A stretch of DNA of 64,000 bases, from NCBI GenBank assembly GCA_029379385.1, contig CM055618.1, positions 4,288,134-4,352,133 on the forward strand, given 5' to 3'. The notes below the pieces were generated by a model. That model searched no databases and was not told the origin of the DNA. It saw only the letters and a list, made by a program, of their open reading frames with translations. The translations under genes and the position numbers were made by a program. The first letter of the stretch is position 1; each line of letters starts with the position of its first letter. The DNA comes from Quillaja saponaria. Taxonomy: Eukaryota > Streptophyta > Magnoliopsida > Fabales > Quillajaceae. Below are positions 11,501 to 21,892 of the stretch, piece after piece.

Positions 11501-11508
11501 TATTTATA
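11501..11508 (-). promoter_or_regulatory. TATA box of the solo LTR
   Basis: The minus strand reads TATAAATAGG. An AATAAA poly(A) signal lies 56 bp downstream and the HSE-like array upstream, giving a coherent U3-R layout. Confidence 0.6.
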
Positions 11509-11676
11509 CTATTCCACCTCCTCAACCGACGGTGGAGATTGATTACATCCAACGGCTTATAATAGCCATCTAGAACTCTCCTACAAAATATCTAGATATT
11601 TATTCAATTCCAAGAAGTATCTAGACCTCCTAGAATTATGTACATTATTCTAGAGCATTCCACACCTTTTTGAACC

Positions 11677-11849
11677 TTCCAGGATCTTCTAGGATGTTCT
11701 ACAACCTTGTAGAACCTTCTAGAATGTTCTAGAGTCTTCCACATCCTTCTGGACCCTTCCAGAACCTTCTTGAATCTTCTAGAACCTTCTAGACCCTTCT
11801 AGAACCTTCTAGTACCTTCTGGAACCTTCTAGAACCTCCTGGATTCTTC
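11677..11849 (-). promoter_or_regulatory. Heat-shock-element-like array, 10-bp period
   Basis: TTC recurs at exact 10-bp steps from 11677 to 11847. Sixteen of eighteen steps are TTC, the exceptions being 11707 and 11837, and the twelve from 11717 to 11827 are unbroken. Between them GAA lies at the alternating 5-bp phase, giving perfect TTCnnGAA dyads at 11717, 11757, 11767, 11777, 11797, 11817 and 11827. This is the alternating nGAAnnTTCn arrangement bound by heat-shock factor trimers. On the minus strand the array lies about 170 bp upstream of the TATA box. Function is inferred; a simple minisatellite is the alternative. Confidence 0.65.
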
Positions 11850-13499
11850 TAGGATGCTCCACGAACTTGTACGAATGCACCACACAAACCTCCCAATCAT
11901 TGCCTAAGTGGCGCCATGTAGGCAACGATTCAGCGGGATATGACAACTAGCTCTGGGGGGGGGGGGGGGGGTTTGGCTCTCTTATTGGGTTTGTAGTACA
12001 CTCATCCTTCCTTCTTTTGTTGCTGCGGGTGTGTGTGATTTGAGGGAGCAGATTGTTGCTGGAGATTTTAGCAATGGGCTGAGAAAAGCCAGACTTATTT
12101 GGCTGGAAATTTTCCTTGCTCTGCAGTGAGTTATCATCCTCGTAGCTTAGTTGATTTTCTTAGTTTCCAGCTGCTTGTTCTAGTTTTCTTTTTGTGTGTG
12201 ATTGCCATGAGAAAGGAAGCCTGGAGGAAGATTTAATTTGAGAAGATGCTTATACTTTATGGAGTGCCCTGTTTCGGTCATTTGTGGATGAAATATTGAA
12301 GGGGACAACAAATCTATTTCTGGTTGCTTTTGCTGTCAATACCTTTGAGTGGCTAAAAGATGTGATTTGGTTGGTTGAAGTAGTGATGGGGTTCACCTTA
12401 AAAGAAGTTAAATGGCTGGTTGTGGAAATAGGGAGCTTAACTTGGTTGCCAAATTTCCTTGTGTGTGGTGATACATCATGGTCACGACTGTAAAAGGACA
12501 AGCCGTGAACTGCACATGACAAATTTCAACAATTATATTAAGTTGTTTATATTAATTTAGGAATCGTAGGATTAACTTTGAAAGAAATAGCATTAATAAC
12601 TTAGTTTCGGATCAGGTCGAGGATATTCCTACACCTTCCCAGACTAGATGGACAGACGAAGCACGTCCTTAAACTTGTGAGTGAATTATGTGTTTTATGG
12701 TTACCAAATTATTGTGTGCAATTATGTCTATATTTGAATTGATACGTCATAATAAAAATTATACAAATGAGTTATTTTAGTGATTTAATTGAATTATGTG
12801 TTTGATATTGAATGTGATTGATAAAGGCCAACAACATGAAATTTTTCTGAGAAATAGTTTTCATTTTTGAAATTAAAGTCCAGGTGCACCTAGGATATTT
12901 GAATTTGATAGTTGATATGAGTTACTTTGATTCTGACAATTATTTTGAAAATAATTAGGAGTGCTCAGCCCCAATGGAATGGAATTGTGTACGGAGATTT
13001 ACTTGTGCGGGCGAGTGAATGCCCAATGGGGGAGATATTGTTGTGCAGGGTTGAGTTACTCATTGGCCCTTTGTTAAATTGGCTATTAATTGTTTGGTTG
13101 TTTGAATGGTTTGATTGATACGTTGAAATTCGTGATCGAAGTGAATTGTGATTGTATGAGAATTGTAACTACATATGTGCATAAGTAATTTAAATATGAA
13201 TTAAAACTATGATATTTGTGTTGTGTGATGTTGGTACCCTTAGGGTACATAATTTGCTCACTGAATCTTTGTGGCTCACTCTTTCCTTTGTGGTTATTTT
13301 CTTTAGTTTCCAGGAAAACTACCATTGGTCATGACAAACATTTGTTACTTGCCGACTCTACTATGGCAAGGTATATCTCGGAGATCGCACACTTGGAGAG
13401 TATGGGGCGATACTTTGATCACTATAAAAAATCTTTATTAGTCTCCTCAGTATTAGGAGTGGAGAAATTTCTTTTTGCAGGAGTATTAGTTTGAGAGGT

Positions 13500-13900
13500 C
13501 ATAACGCATTTTCCTTTAGGATCCCTGCAAAAATTCTCTAGTTAGAAAGTCAGGCAAAGAATTAGATTCTCCTTTAATAAATTCTATATCAAATTCAAAA
13601 ACAGAAAAGGATTCCTTGCCATCTAGCAAATATCTGTTTAGATGCTATTTTTTTTAACATCTTTAAGAAGGATATCCTTAGCAGACTTGCAATCTATTCT
13701 TAATAAGAACTTTTTATTTAAAAGGTCAGATTCAAACTTAGCAATGCACATATCTATAGATAATATTTTCTTTTTTATAGTAGAATAATTTTATTGTGCA
13801 CCCTTCCAAGTTCCTGAAGTAAATCTAACCAATTGCTCTTTATTAGCAATTTTTTGTTTAAGAATTCCTCCATATCCTATTTCAGAAGCATCTGTTTCGA
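13500..13900 (-). pseudogene. EPRV-A RNase H
   Basis: The broken minus-strand frames match the better-preserved homologue at 52628-52843 (motifs FTSGTWKGAQ and LLRIDCKSAKDIL), a caulimovirid RNase H following RT. Stops near 13640-13800 interrupt it. A short local duplication near 13900-13935 (repeat of 'ctattttaaaagc') adds a frame change relative to copy D. Confidence 0.65.
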
Positions 13901-14864
13901 CTATTTTAAAAGCTCTGTTCCGACTATTTTAAAAGCATATGGTTGAGGAATACAAAGACATGGGAGTTCTTGAACTCTTTGTTTTATCCTCTTAACTGCT
14001 TCTATAAAGTCATTGTTCAATTCTGGAGGATTCTTTTTTAAACGTGCAAATAATAATTTGCAATCTAAGGCTAAATCTTTGTAAAATTCACCTACATAAT
14101 TCAGACTTCCTAAGAATCTCTGCAGTTGTTGTTTTTCTCTTATTTCATTAGGGAATTTATCAGCAAATTGTATGGCTTTATCAATAGGTATAATAGAACC
14201 TTTATGAATATTGTGTCCTAAAAAACAAATAGCAGTTTGAAATATTTTTACCTTTTTTGCAGAAACTGCTAACCCCGCCTTCATGACAGTATTCAAGAAT
14301 ATATTGAGATGTTTAAAATGTTTCTCAATTTGAAGGGAAAAAAACTAAAACATCATCAATATAAACAATTATAAATTCATGATAAGAATTAAAAATATCA
14401 TTCATAATATTTTGAAATTCAGATTGAGCATTTTTTTAATCTAAATGGCATAACATTCCATTCATAATGCCCAAAAGGTACAGTAAAGACAGTTTTGTAC
14501 CTATCCTGCTCAGCTATTTGAATTTGCCAATATCTAGATTTCATATCAAATTTGGAAAAGATTTTGGCATCATAAAGTCTATTAAGTAAGTCCTTTTTAT
14601 TAGGGATAGGATATCTAATTCATCTTAAAGTTTTATTCAAGGGTTTGTAAGTAATTACTAACTTTGGGACTCCTCTTTCTAGTTTAGTTGCATTTTCAAC
14701 ATAAAATGCAGGCAGCTCCAAGGACTGTAACTTTTTCTAATTAATCCCTTTTTTAGTAATTCTTCAATTTCTTCCTTACAGATTTCTAGGTGTTTAGGAC
14801 CCATAGCTATTGGTCTAGCCTTAGTGGGTATTTGTTTTTCTAAGAAATCGGGTTCATAAGGCAA
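13901..14864 (-). pseudogene. EPRV-A reverse transcriptase
   Basis: Frame 14864-14679 holds the RT N-terminal segment (PIAMGPKHLEICKEEIEELL). The catalytic YIDD is encoded at 14352-14363 within a FIIVYIDDVLVF context. Frame 14296-13901 carries the connection region (QRFLGSLNYVGEFYKDL). Frameshifts at about 14330, 14430 and 14690 separate the parts. The enzyme would copy pregenomic RNA into DNA. This copy cannot. Confidence 0.8.
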
Positions 14865-14866
14865 TT

Positions 14867-15560
14867 CTATAATATGCTATTTTCTATTCCAAAAGGCATT
14901 AGGAATCTCAGCACATATAGTTTGTTCAATTTTATATTAAAATTTATTAATTTCATCTTGAAGCTTAGAGATTTTAATTGTTGCTCAATTCTCTTATATT
15001 CTATCTCTTCCTTTAGAGACATAAGAAAATTTTCTTTTCTTTTAATGGTATCTTTCATAAGATTAATTTCATGCATTTGTGGTTCTTCAACAAATTCAAA
15101 TTTAATTTGTCTACCCTTTATTACAGTTTCCACTCCTGATTCGTCAATTGTAGAAATAAGGAATAACATGTGTAGAAAATGGTTTCCTAGAATTACTCCC
15201 TGGGCTAATCCTTTAACTAAAACAAAGGGTACAGGAAAACAAATCTTGTTGTTACAGACTGCCGCATTAGACAATTTGTAGTCTATAATTAGATGATTTC
15301 CATCCACAGCATGGAGTATTTGTGTAGTTTTCTGAAAATACTTGGATGGAACTAATCTTTCATTAATGCAATTTAAATCTGCTCCTAAATCTATTAAGGC
15401 AACAGAGAGAAAGTTGAATTCATTATTTACCACTATAGGTATTTTAGTAAACCTTTTTTGTGCTATGACTAAATCTACAGCACAAATCCATCATTCTGGA
15501 TCATTAAGGATATTTACAGTTCCTTCCTTGGGTTCTTGAATCATTATACTTGTTCCTCTG
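14867..15560 (-). pseudogene. EPRV-A aspartic protease and PR-RT linker
   Basis: Frame 15433-14867 opens with the protease. DLGAD at residues 15-19 (15391-15377) is the active-site region, and the flap-side motif GVILGNHFL follows. The C-terminal 80 residues form a lysine/glutamate-rich linker with heptad character leading into RT. Copy D has DSGA at the same place, so D-x-G-A is conserved between copies. The upstream part lies in another frame up to about 15560. Confidence 0.7.
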
Positions 15561-16195
15561 TTTTTAGGTTCTGGATTTTTTGTTTCTTTTGATGATTCCC
15601 ATAGAAGATCTTGGAACTGGTCTTCATCTGACTCTTCTAGAATAGAAACTCTCTGTTTTAGAGTTTTTACTTCTTCCTTAATTTCATTAATTTCTAATTT
15701 TAAATCAATAATAGTTGGTTCTTTTAATGAAGAGTTAATAGCTTTTACTCTTTCAATTTTATTCTTAAAGGAATAAGAATCATCTTTTATGCTTCCTTTT
15801 ATTATTGAACTTTTACCCTTGTTACATTTGAATATACTTTTCTAACTGTATTCTTCTTTCTTCAGGATCTGCAATTTTATCAATTAAGTCTAAAATTAGA
15901 CTTTCTTCTTTTGACAAAACATTTATACTAAGGTTGTTTAATCATATAATTTTTAGGATACATTTGTCACAGTCATTATCATAACAACATTTTGATTTTT
16001 CAATTTTTTTTGACTCAGAGTTATATTCATTTTCTGACTCTTCTATACTCGAATCTGAATTATACTACTCTATTATAAAAGCATTCAATTGTTCCTTTTC
16101 CTCATCAGAGTCTTCTAATAAGATTTGACATAAGGATTTCTTTAAACCTTCATCAATTTGAAGAACATTTATTTTCTTTTTAACCTTGCATTTAT
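15560..16195 (-). pseudogene. EPRV-A acidic/coiled-coil linker between zinc finger and protease
   Basis: Minus-strand frames between the zinc finger and the protease are acidic and low in complexity (serine/glutamate-rich near 16020-16130). They include a heptad-like stretch near 15650-15735 (EINEIKEEVKTLKQRVSILE). A coiled coil in this place could aid capsid or polyprotein assembly. The frame is broken by several stops. Copies B and D have the same segment. Confidence 0.55.
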
Positions 16196-17330
16196 TTGGA
16201 AGTGACCTAGTTTTCCACACTTCTAACATATAGGAACCTTTTTATAATTAGTTTCCTTGAATAAGGGTTTCTTGTTGAATTCATAATAACCAGTTTTTGA
16301 CTTTTCATTCTTTTTATATTGTTTTCTCTTGTAAGGTTTATTAGAGAATTTCTTTTGAAACTTATGAGTCTTTCTAGACTGCTTAAATTGACCGCTTGTG
16401 GGGATCCAAATTGTTCACTAAAATTTCCTAAAGCTCTTTTCCCACTTAATTTCTCTTTGTCAATTTGTGTTTTTAGCCTAATATCATTACATAATGATAT
16501 TCCTTTTGACACGACCTCTGAAGCTAGTTCTCCATAGGCATAGCTATCGTATGGTATATTACCACCATGTTTATCTTTTAATTTGTTTATGATTTTATCA
16601 GCAAATAGAGTTGGGAGACCTGCTAAGAACTTTTCTTTCTAAAAGTCAGCTAGGCTATCTAGTCTCTGATAAACTCTAGATAAAAACACATCTTTATACC
16701 ACTGGAAGTGAGATCGATCTGGACACCTAAGATTAATCAGTTGTTCATGTGATCTATCTAATCTAAGCATATTAGCTCCTACAAAGTGGTTTATAATAGT
16801 ATAGATCAGAGTATTAACTATGTCAGTTATTAAATTTCCATTTTCTTGTTTTACAGAATTTAAGATCTATTGTGTTGGTGGAAATCCCACCATCCTAAAA
16901 GTTGCCCTGTAAACCCACTGATTATGGCTAAGGCTATTTCCCTGTTAGTGTTACCATTGGACCTACATGCTACAGCATACATTAGCATGTGTTTAGTTGT
17001 TTGGAGGATTTGGTATTCTATCAATCCATCAATATTCCATTCTACTATGGACTTACCGTTAAACTGAACCTTATCTTGAATAGCATTATCTTCATATTGA
17101 AGATCTAACGGTGAGGGTCTTGGGTAGTACATTTTAGATTGGGCAGTTAGAGTTGTTTTATTCCAATGAAGTTTATTAACTTCTAAATGTGAGACTTTTC
17201 TTGACTTTTCTTGATTTTGACTTAGCATGTTGACACTTTTCTTTTCAGATATGTTCAAGTTTTGTAACCTGTTGACTAATTCATCCACAAAGTTTTTATC
17301 ATTGATTTTTAGAATCTTTTCTGAATTTCA
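16196..17330 (-). pseudogene. EPRV-A coat protein with broken zinc finger
   Basis: Frame 17288-16860 contains the coat N-terminal and core part (EVNKLHWNKTT; NIDGLIEYQILQTTKHMLMY; IALAIISGFTGQLLGWWDFH). Further coat sequence follows in shifted frames to 16512-16207, ending in a basic region. The C-x2-C-x4-H-x4-C finger expected near 16190-16235 is damaged: a stop follows the first Cys and one base is missing before the last. The homologous finger in copy D is intact. The protein would package the genome. Confidence 0.75.
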
Positions 17331-17465
17331 GATTGATTTCTGAGGGAGGCTTCATCATGATAGGATAGAATCTTAGCATATTCTTTACTAGAAGATCCCT
17401 GATACTTGAGGAATTATTTGTTGGGAAGACTTTTCCTGAATAAGAAAATTTTCTATCCTTGAGGA

Positions 17466-18937
17466 CTATTTTCCTAAGGATTGAAGAAATAAGTTTGTAT
17501 AATTATTTTGGTTGGATATTTCAACCATGGAACATGTCGTGGATGCTTCTTTTGGTATACCTGAATAAGGATTATCTATTATTTCACCGTTAGATTTTTT
17601 GATTGAAAGCGTTGACTCTGGAGGATGAACTGCTACTATATTCTTTCCTTCCCTGGTGAAAAAGTTTTGATAAGTAGTTTCTAGAACATTAACGAACTTA
17701 GGGTCTTCAAAATTAGGCCAATCTTTTTTGTGGAATCTAAAGGCTCGTTCAAGCCACTTAAAGAATGCTGACTTTTTATGATATTTTTCCATGTACTGCT
17801 TATGCGTAGAGATCAAGTAATCTCTTTCTTTTTTAATAAAAGTTGTATAAAACCATTTATGTTTAATGGTAAATGGGTGTAACGACTCTGTAGAGGATAA
17901 CATGCATACGATGTATCCCATTTTAGAGGGTGTTGGTAAATTATCTTTTGAGGGTGATTTTAACCCTAATTTTGAAGGTGTTTCAACTTGGTACTGAGGG
18001 TGACTAACTTGATCTTTGGATTTTATAATTCCCTTAATTACCTGTCTCCTGTCAATTTTAGTGGTAGGAATTGAAGACGTAGACCTCCTTCTAGAAGACT
18101 CTCTTAAATTAAGTTTAATCTTTCTGTTTGTAGAGAATTTTATCTCCACATCTCCATCAGTGTATTCAATTACCGATTCTAGGTCTCTAGACTCTATTTT
18201 CATAGAGGGAATTCCTTGGTCTATTTTCCAAGTTTCAGGAAGATTTATTTGATCCCAAGTGATTGTCTTAGGCACCACCATATTTGTTTTAGCTAGATTG
18301 GCTATAAAAAGTGTGGTCTCACCTCTTTTTGACTTAATCTTAGCATTAGGAGCTATAGTGTTCATTACCTTGTAATAAATCCTATATATTAGGACTACAT
18401 TTTCAGATCTTTGTAACATATCAAAACCACGAGACTGAATATTTAGAGTTAATACATTCATTATGTTTTGATCAGTTAAGGATATTGAAAAATTAAGATA
18501 ATAGCTAAATAAGATAGGACCATCACAAAGACTCAATTCTATACGTCCTAATAAGGAATCTGAAAACTTATTATGTCTTGTATCCCTAACACTTTATGAG
18601 CAGAGGTATTTAGTCCAAATCTGGTCAAAGGTTTTAACGCCATTTGAACCATTCTTATATGGAGATATTTAAATTTCTTTTTATGTTCTTCTATTAATTT
18701 AGAAGAGAAGAGTTTAAATGTATCTTGACTCTTCCATAGTTTTAATTATATAGGTTTTAGACTAAAACTACCTTTCCTATAAATTTGTCTATCAAAAGTT
18801 TGAGGAAGATTCCAGTTTTGAAGTTCTTTTTCTATATTTTCTACTAGAATAACTTCTTTATTATTTCTAGACAAGTTATCAGAACTAGAACCAGAAGAAT
18901 TAACAGAGTTTGAAAATCTTCTTAAAATACCAGCCAT
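17466..18937 (-). pseudogene. EPRV-A movement protein and MP-CP linker
   Basis: The start codon is at 18937 (MAGILRRFSNSVNSSG). The first 63 codons (18937-18746) end at a stop. The remainder is open from 18536 to 17466 (356 codons), with sequence homologous to copy E between. The block ending near 17960 is the caulimovirid movement protein, which makes plasmodesmata passable. It is followed by a charged helical region (FFKWLERAFRFHKKDW) that links to the coat protein. The assignment rests on position after the primer site and on overall resemblance to 30K-type movement proteins of this family. Confidence 0.7.
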
Positions 18938-19126
18938 TTTCTCTTTGAGTCAAAGGGGCAAACTGTCAAAGGACTTACTCAACCCTCAACGTCCTTCACT
19001 CAACTGGACTACACAGGTTATCAGATGCCTCGATTTCGTTTCCTGGGTTTAACTCCTCGACTTTGAAGATTAATGAACAGATAGTTTAAGATTATTATCA
19101 CACTCTACCAACCTTTAAGGTTACTA

Positions 19127-19138
19127 GCTCTGATACCA
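19127..19138 (-). promoter_or_regulatory. EPRV-A tRNA-Met primer-binding site
   Basis: The minus strand reads TGGTATCAGAGC, an exact match to the Caulimoviridae minus-strand primer site, about 190 bases before the movement-protein start. The same site is seen at 60724-60736 in copy E and at 28486-28497 in the duplicated contig end. Confidence 0.9.
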
Positions 19139-19249
19139 TAAGGGGAAGCTAGCGCACACAGATAAGAAACAAAATACATAGAGCATATGCAAAAAGTTGC
19201 AATAAGATTCAGCAGCCTGGAAACTCAAATACTATATATCCATGACTCT

Positions 19250-20388
19250 TTAACACATTACAAGTATGACAATTAAAATATTGTTGATTCAAAAATAAAA
19301 CCCAGACTCAACTATTAAACATCAAATGATCACTGAAAATATCAATAGTGGTTCCCTGTACGATGGAATATGCCGTAATATGTGTAACAACCTGTTTATA
19401 AAATTGACAGTATCTCATAGTATCATAGTATACATATGAGCTCTGCTCCAAACAAAACATGAAAATCACTATGGTAAATTCAATATATTTGACAACAATG
19501 CATAACACCCTAAGTGACTGCAGGTATCGTCCTTTACACTCCAAGTGTGCAATTTCCAAGATATACCTTGTTGTAGCAGAATCGGCAGGTACCAATTTCG
19601 TTCATGACCAACAGTGATTTCCTAGAAACTAAAAAAAATTCAACCACAAAGGAAAGAACGAGTCACAAGAACTCAGTGAGCAAATAATGTACCCTAAGGA
19701 TACCGGCATCACACAACACATATATTATAGCTTAAATTCATATTTGAATTACTTACGCACTTACGTAATTACAATTCTCATATGATCTCAGTTCACGAAT
19801 GTCAACATATCATTCAAACAACCAAACAAACAACAAACAATTTAACAAACAAAGGGCCAACAAGTAATTAACCCTACACAATAATATCTCCCCCACTAGG
19901 CCTTTATGCCCATGCACAACAAATTAATTCTCTGTACACAATCTATCCCACTGGGGCTAAGCACTCCATTTGTTTTTAAAATAATTGTCATAATTAGAAT
20001 AACTCATATCAAATGTCAAATGTCAAATATCCAAGGTGCACCTGGATTTTTAATTTCGAACATAAAATCATTTCTCAGAAAATTTCACTTTGTTGGCCCT
20101 TATCAAACACATATAATTCATTTAAATCACTAAAATAACTTATTTGCTTATTTCTCATTATAACGCATCGATTCAAATGTACAAATAATTGTACACAATA
20201 ATCTGGTAACTATAAAGCACATAATTCACTCACAAGTTTAAGGACGTGGTTCGTCAGTCCGTCTAGTCTGTGAAGGTGTCGAAATGTCCTCAGCACGATC
20301 CAAAACTGAAAATTATAAATTCATACATTACTCTTAGTAATCATTGCATTATTAATTCTAGGATTCCTAAATCTTTTGTATATATTCC
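19250..20388 (-). mobile_element. LTR fragment C, minus strand
   Basis: The reverse complement matches the 3' half of the gypsy LTR at about 5525-6280, for example the blocks around 'ccttaaacttgtgagtgaat', 'aggtgcac' and the 'acaaggtatatc' tract. Both ends are missing: the low-coordinate end merges into the viral leader, and the high-coordinate end stops where another LTR starts at 20389. No gene is present; the short frame at 19308-19595 has no recognisable content. Confidence 0.7.
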
Positions 20389-21892
20389 TGTGATAACCTG
20401 ATAACGAAAAATCGAGTTTAGATGCAATGGTTAAATTTATGTTATCAAATAAACAATTTAATTAAATAAAAGTATAGTTAAATATGTTATATTTTGATAC
20501 CTTAGTGTAACCCGAGTATACGTTTTGGGATTTTTTTGGTTTCGCAAAGTAAATAACATTTTTACCAAATATATCCAAGTGAGTGACTAATTAATGTATA
20601 TGTAAAAATACATTAAGATTTAATCTCTACCACAAGCCAATTTAAACAGGTGAACAATACAATTAAAACATATGTGGGTATATAACTAGATAAATACATA
20701 TATATATAACATGTTTTAAGACATGTGACTTTGACTTGGATTTTCTTTCTTTCTTTATGTTAGTCTTTCTCCTCTCTTTGACAAAGCCTTGCTTCCTTCT
20801 TCCTCCCATTGCCATAGCTTTAATTCTTGAAGATTCTTCATCCCTCTCGGCCACTTCAGCTTCCATCCAATAGCTTCACCTCCCTGTCTTGCTTTTGGTT
20901 GTGAATTTCCAACTCTTTACCACTGTCTGTTGGGAATTCCTCCTCCTTCTCTTTTGTTCAAGGACCTGATTACTTTTTGCTTTGCTTTTCCATGTTGAAT
21001 TGAGCACCATTGCTGCAAATTTTTTTTCCATTCATGCTAGCCGTTCATGAGCAGCCCCTCTAGCCATGAAAATTCCCTTGATCGTGAGCTGTTTCAGCCA
21101 TCCCCTGCTATATATCTTGTTTCCTTCTTCTTTTGCTAGCATATGTATGTGGTATAATCTAAAGGCAGCCATTGGTAGATAAGGCAGGAACCTTAACTGT
21201 ACCTTTCAAAAAAAAAATTTGTTGGTATTTGCTCATGCCTTGTTGAATTATGATAATGATATATTGATAAAATGTACAGTTATGTAAGTCTCATGGTGAG
21301 TATATATATAGATACTTGCTCATAAGCTAGAACAAAAATATGCATATAAGGTAGTTGATAAAATATTTACAAGAAAATAATTGTAACTTAATGAGTAAAA
21401 ATTTGTTGGATTGATATCGAAAAGTGACAACTTAAATTCTTGATTAATTCTAAATCACTAATACAATCTTGAATTAGGAGTAATGTTAGTGAATTAGTAT
21501 TGACATGAGGAGTATGAATTAGAGCTTGAAAGTGGTGGAAAATGAGAGTTAACTGGGTTTTGAAGTGGGTGCCAGGGCAGATTCATGGATGAAAGAAATC
21601 CTGGGTTTTAGGTGCTTTTGGAGCTGAATTAAATTAAGATTCCAAGAGAGAATGTGTAGCTTAGGGTCTTGGTTGGAATTAGCATAGGACCTCTAAGTAA
21701 AAGTTGTTCTTAGCATACTAAAGAGAAAATTTGGAGTTGTGCAGGTTTTAATTCCTTATTATGAATACATAGGAGGTGGTGAAAATTAGGATATGATTTT
21801 CGGGTATTAATTGAACCTGTTCTAGTGTAACTTGCTTTAGAGGGTCCTACAAGATGAATTAGGAGAAGAGTGCTGAAAATGAAATATTCCTA
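20389..21892 (+). mobile_element. LTR G, 5' half, plus strand
   Basis: It starts TGTGATAACCTGATAACG, the same LTR family as 25896 onward, and runs in parallel with that LTR to about 21892. There the sequence switches to the opposite strand of another member. Relative to the second reading of this locus it lacks about 85 bp at 21671. There is no gene; the basic 67-codon minus-strand frame at 20663-20866 is low-complexity LTR sequence. Confidence 0.7.

Larger units (their letters stand above)
11305..11945 (-). mobile_element. 641-bp solo LTR inserted in the 3' LTR, minus orientation
   Basis: The insertion is bounded by TGTCA...TGACA (LTR-type TG...CA, 5-bp inverted ends) and flanked by a perfect 4-bp duplication ACTA (11301-11304, 11946-11949). 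The homologous site in the other LTR (near 4680) is empty, which confirms the boundaries. Promoter signals fit the minus strand: a TATAAATA box at 11501-11508 and an AATAAA signal at 11440-11445. No coding capacity is seen, so it is a solo LTR or a very short nonautonomous element. It belongs to a different family from its host LTR. Confidence 0.8.
10789..13412 (+). mobile_element. 3' LTR of the nested Ty3/gypsy element, interrupted and truncated
   Basis: It is homologous along its length to the 5' LTR at 4157-6327, starting TGTTATAACCTGATGATCC. Three differences stand out. A 60-bp tandem duplication (11097-11156 and 11157-11213) is single-copy in the 5' LTR. A 641-bp insertion lies at 11305-11945. 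The 3' end is lost where the sequence passes into viral DNA near 13412. The two LTRs differ by many substitutions and indels, so the insertion is old. Confidence 0.8.
13413..19240 (-). mobile_element. Endogenous pararetrovirus copy A (Caulimoviridae, petuvirus/florendovirus-like layout)
   Basis: On the minus strand this runs from leader and tRNA-Met primer site (19138) through movement protein, coat protein with zinc finger, coiled-coil linker, aspartic protease, reverse transcriptase and RNase H to about 13413. All genes point one way and the order MP-CP-PR-RT-RH is that of Petuvirus and Florendovirus polyproteins. No integrase is present, as expected for a pararetrovirus. Many frameshifts and stops show an old, inactive copy. 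The 3' side abuts a truncated gypsy LTR; the 5' leader side abuts a minus-strand LTR. Genus assignment needs a phylogeny. Confidence 0.8.

Noticed and set aside
11677..11849. CRISPR-like array
   Set aside because: The period is 10 bp with no spacers, in plant nuclear DNA. It is an HSE-like or minisatellite array inside an LTR.
19127..19138. Possible tRNA gene at the TGGTATCAGAGC sites
   Set aside because: Only the 12-13 bases complementary to a tRNA 3' end are present. No cloverleaf is seen. These are primer-binding sites.
20663..20866. 67-codon Lys/Arg-rich minus-strand frame
   Set aside because: Low-complexity LTR sequence. The second reading of the locus breaks the frame with indels, and no start context or homologue is recognised.
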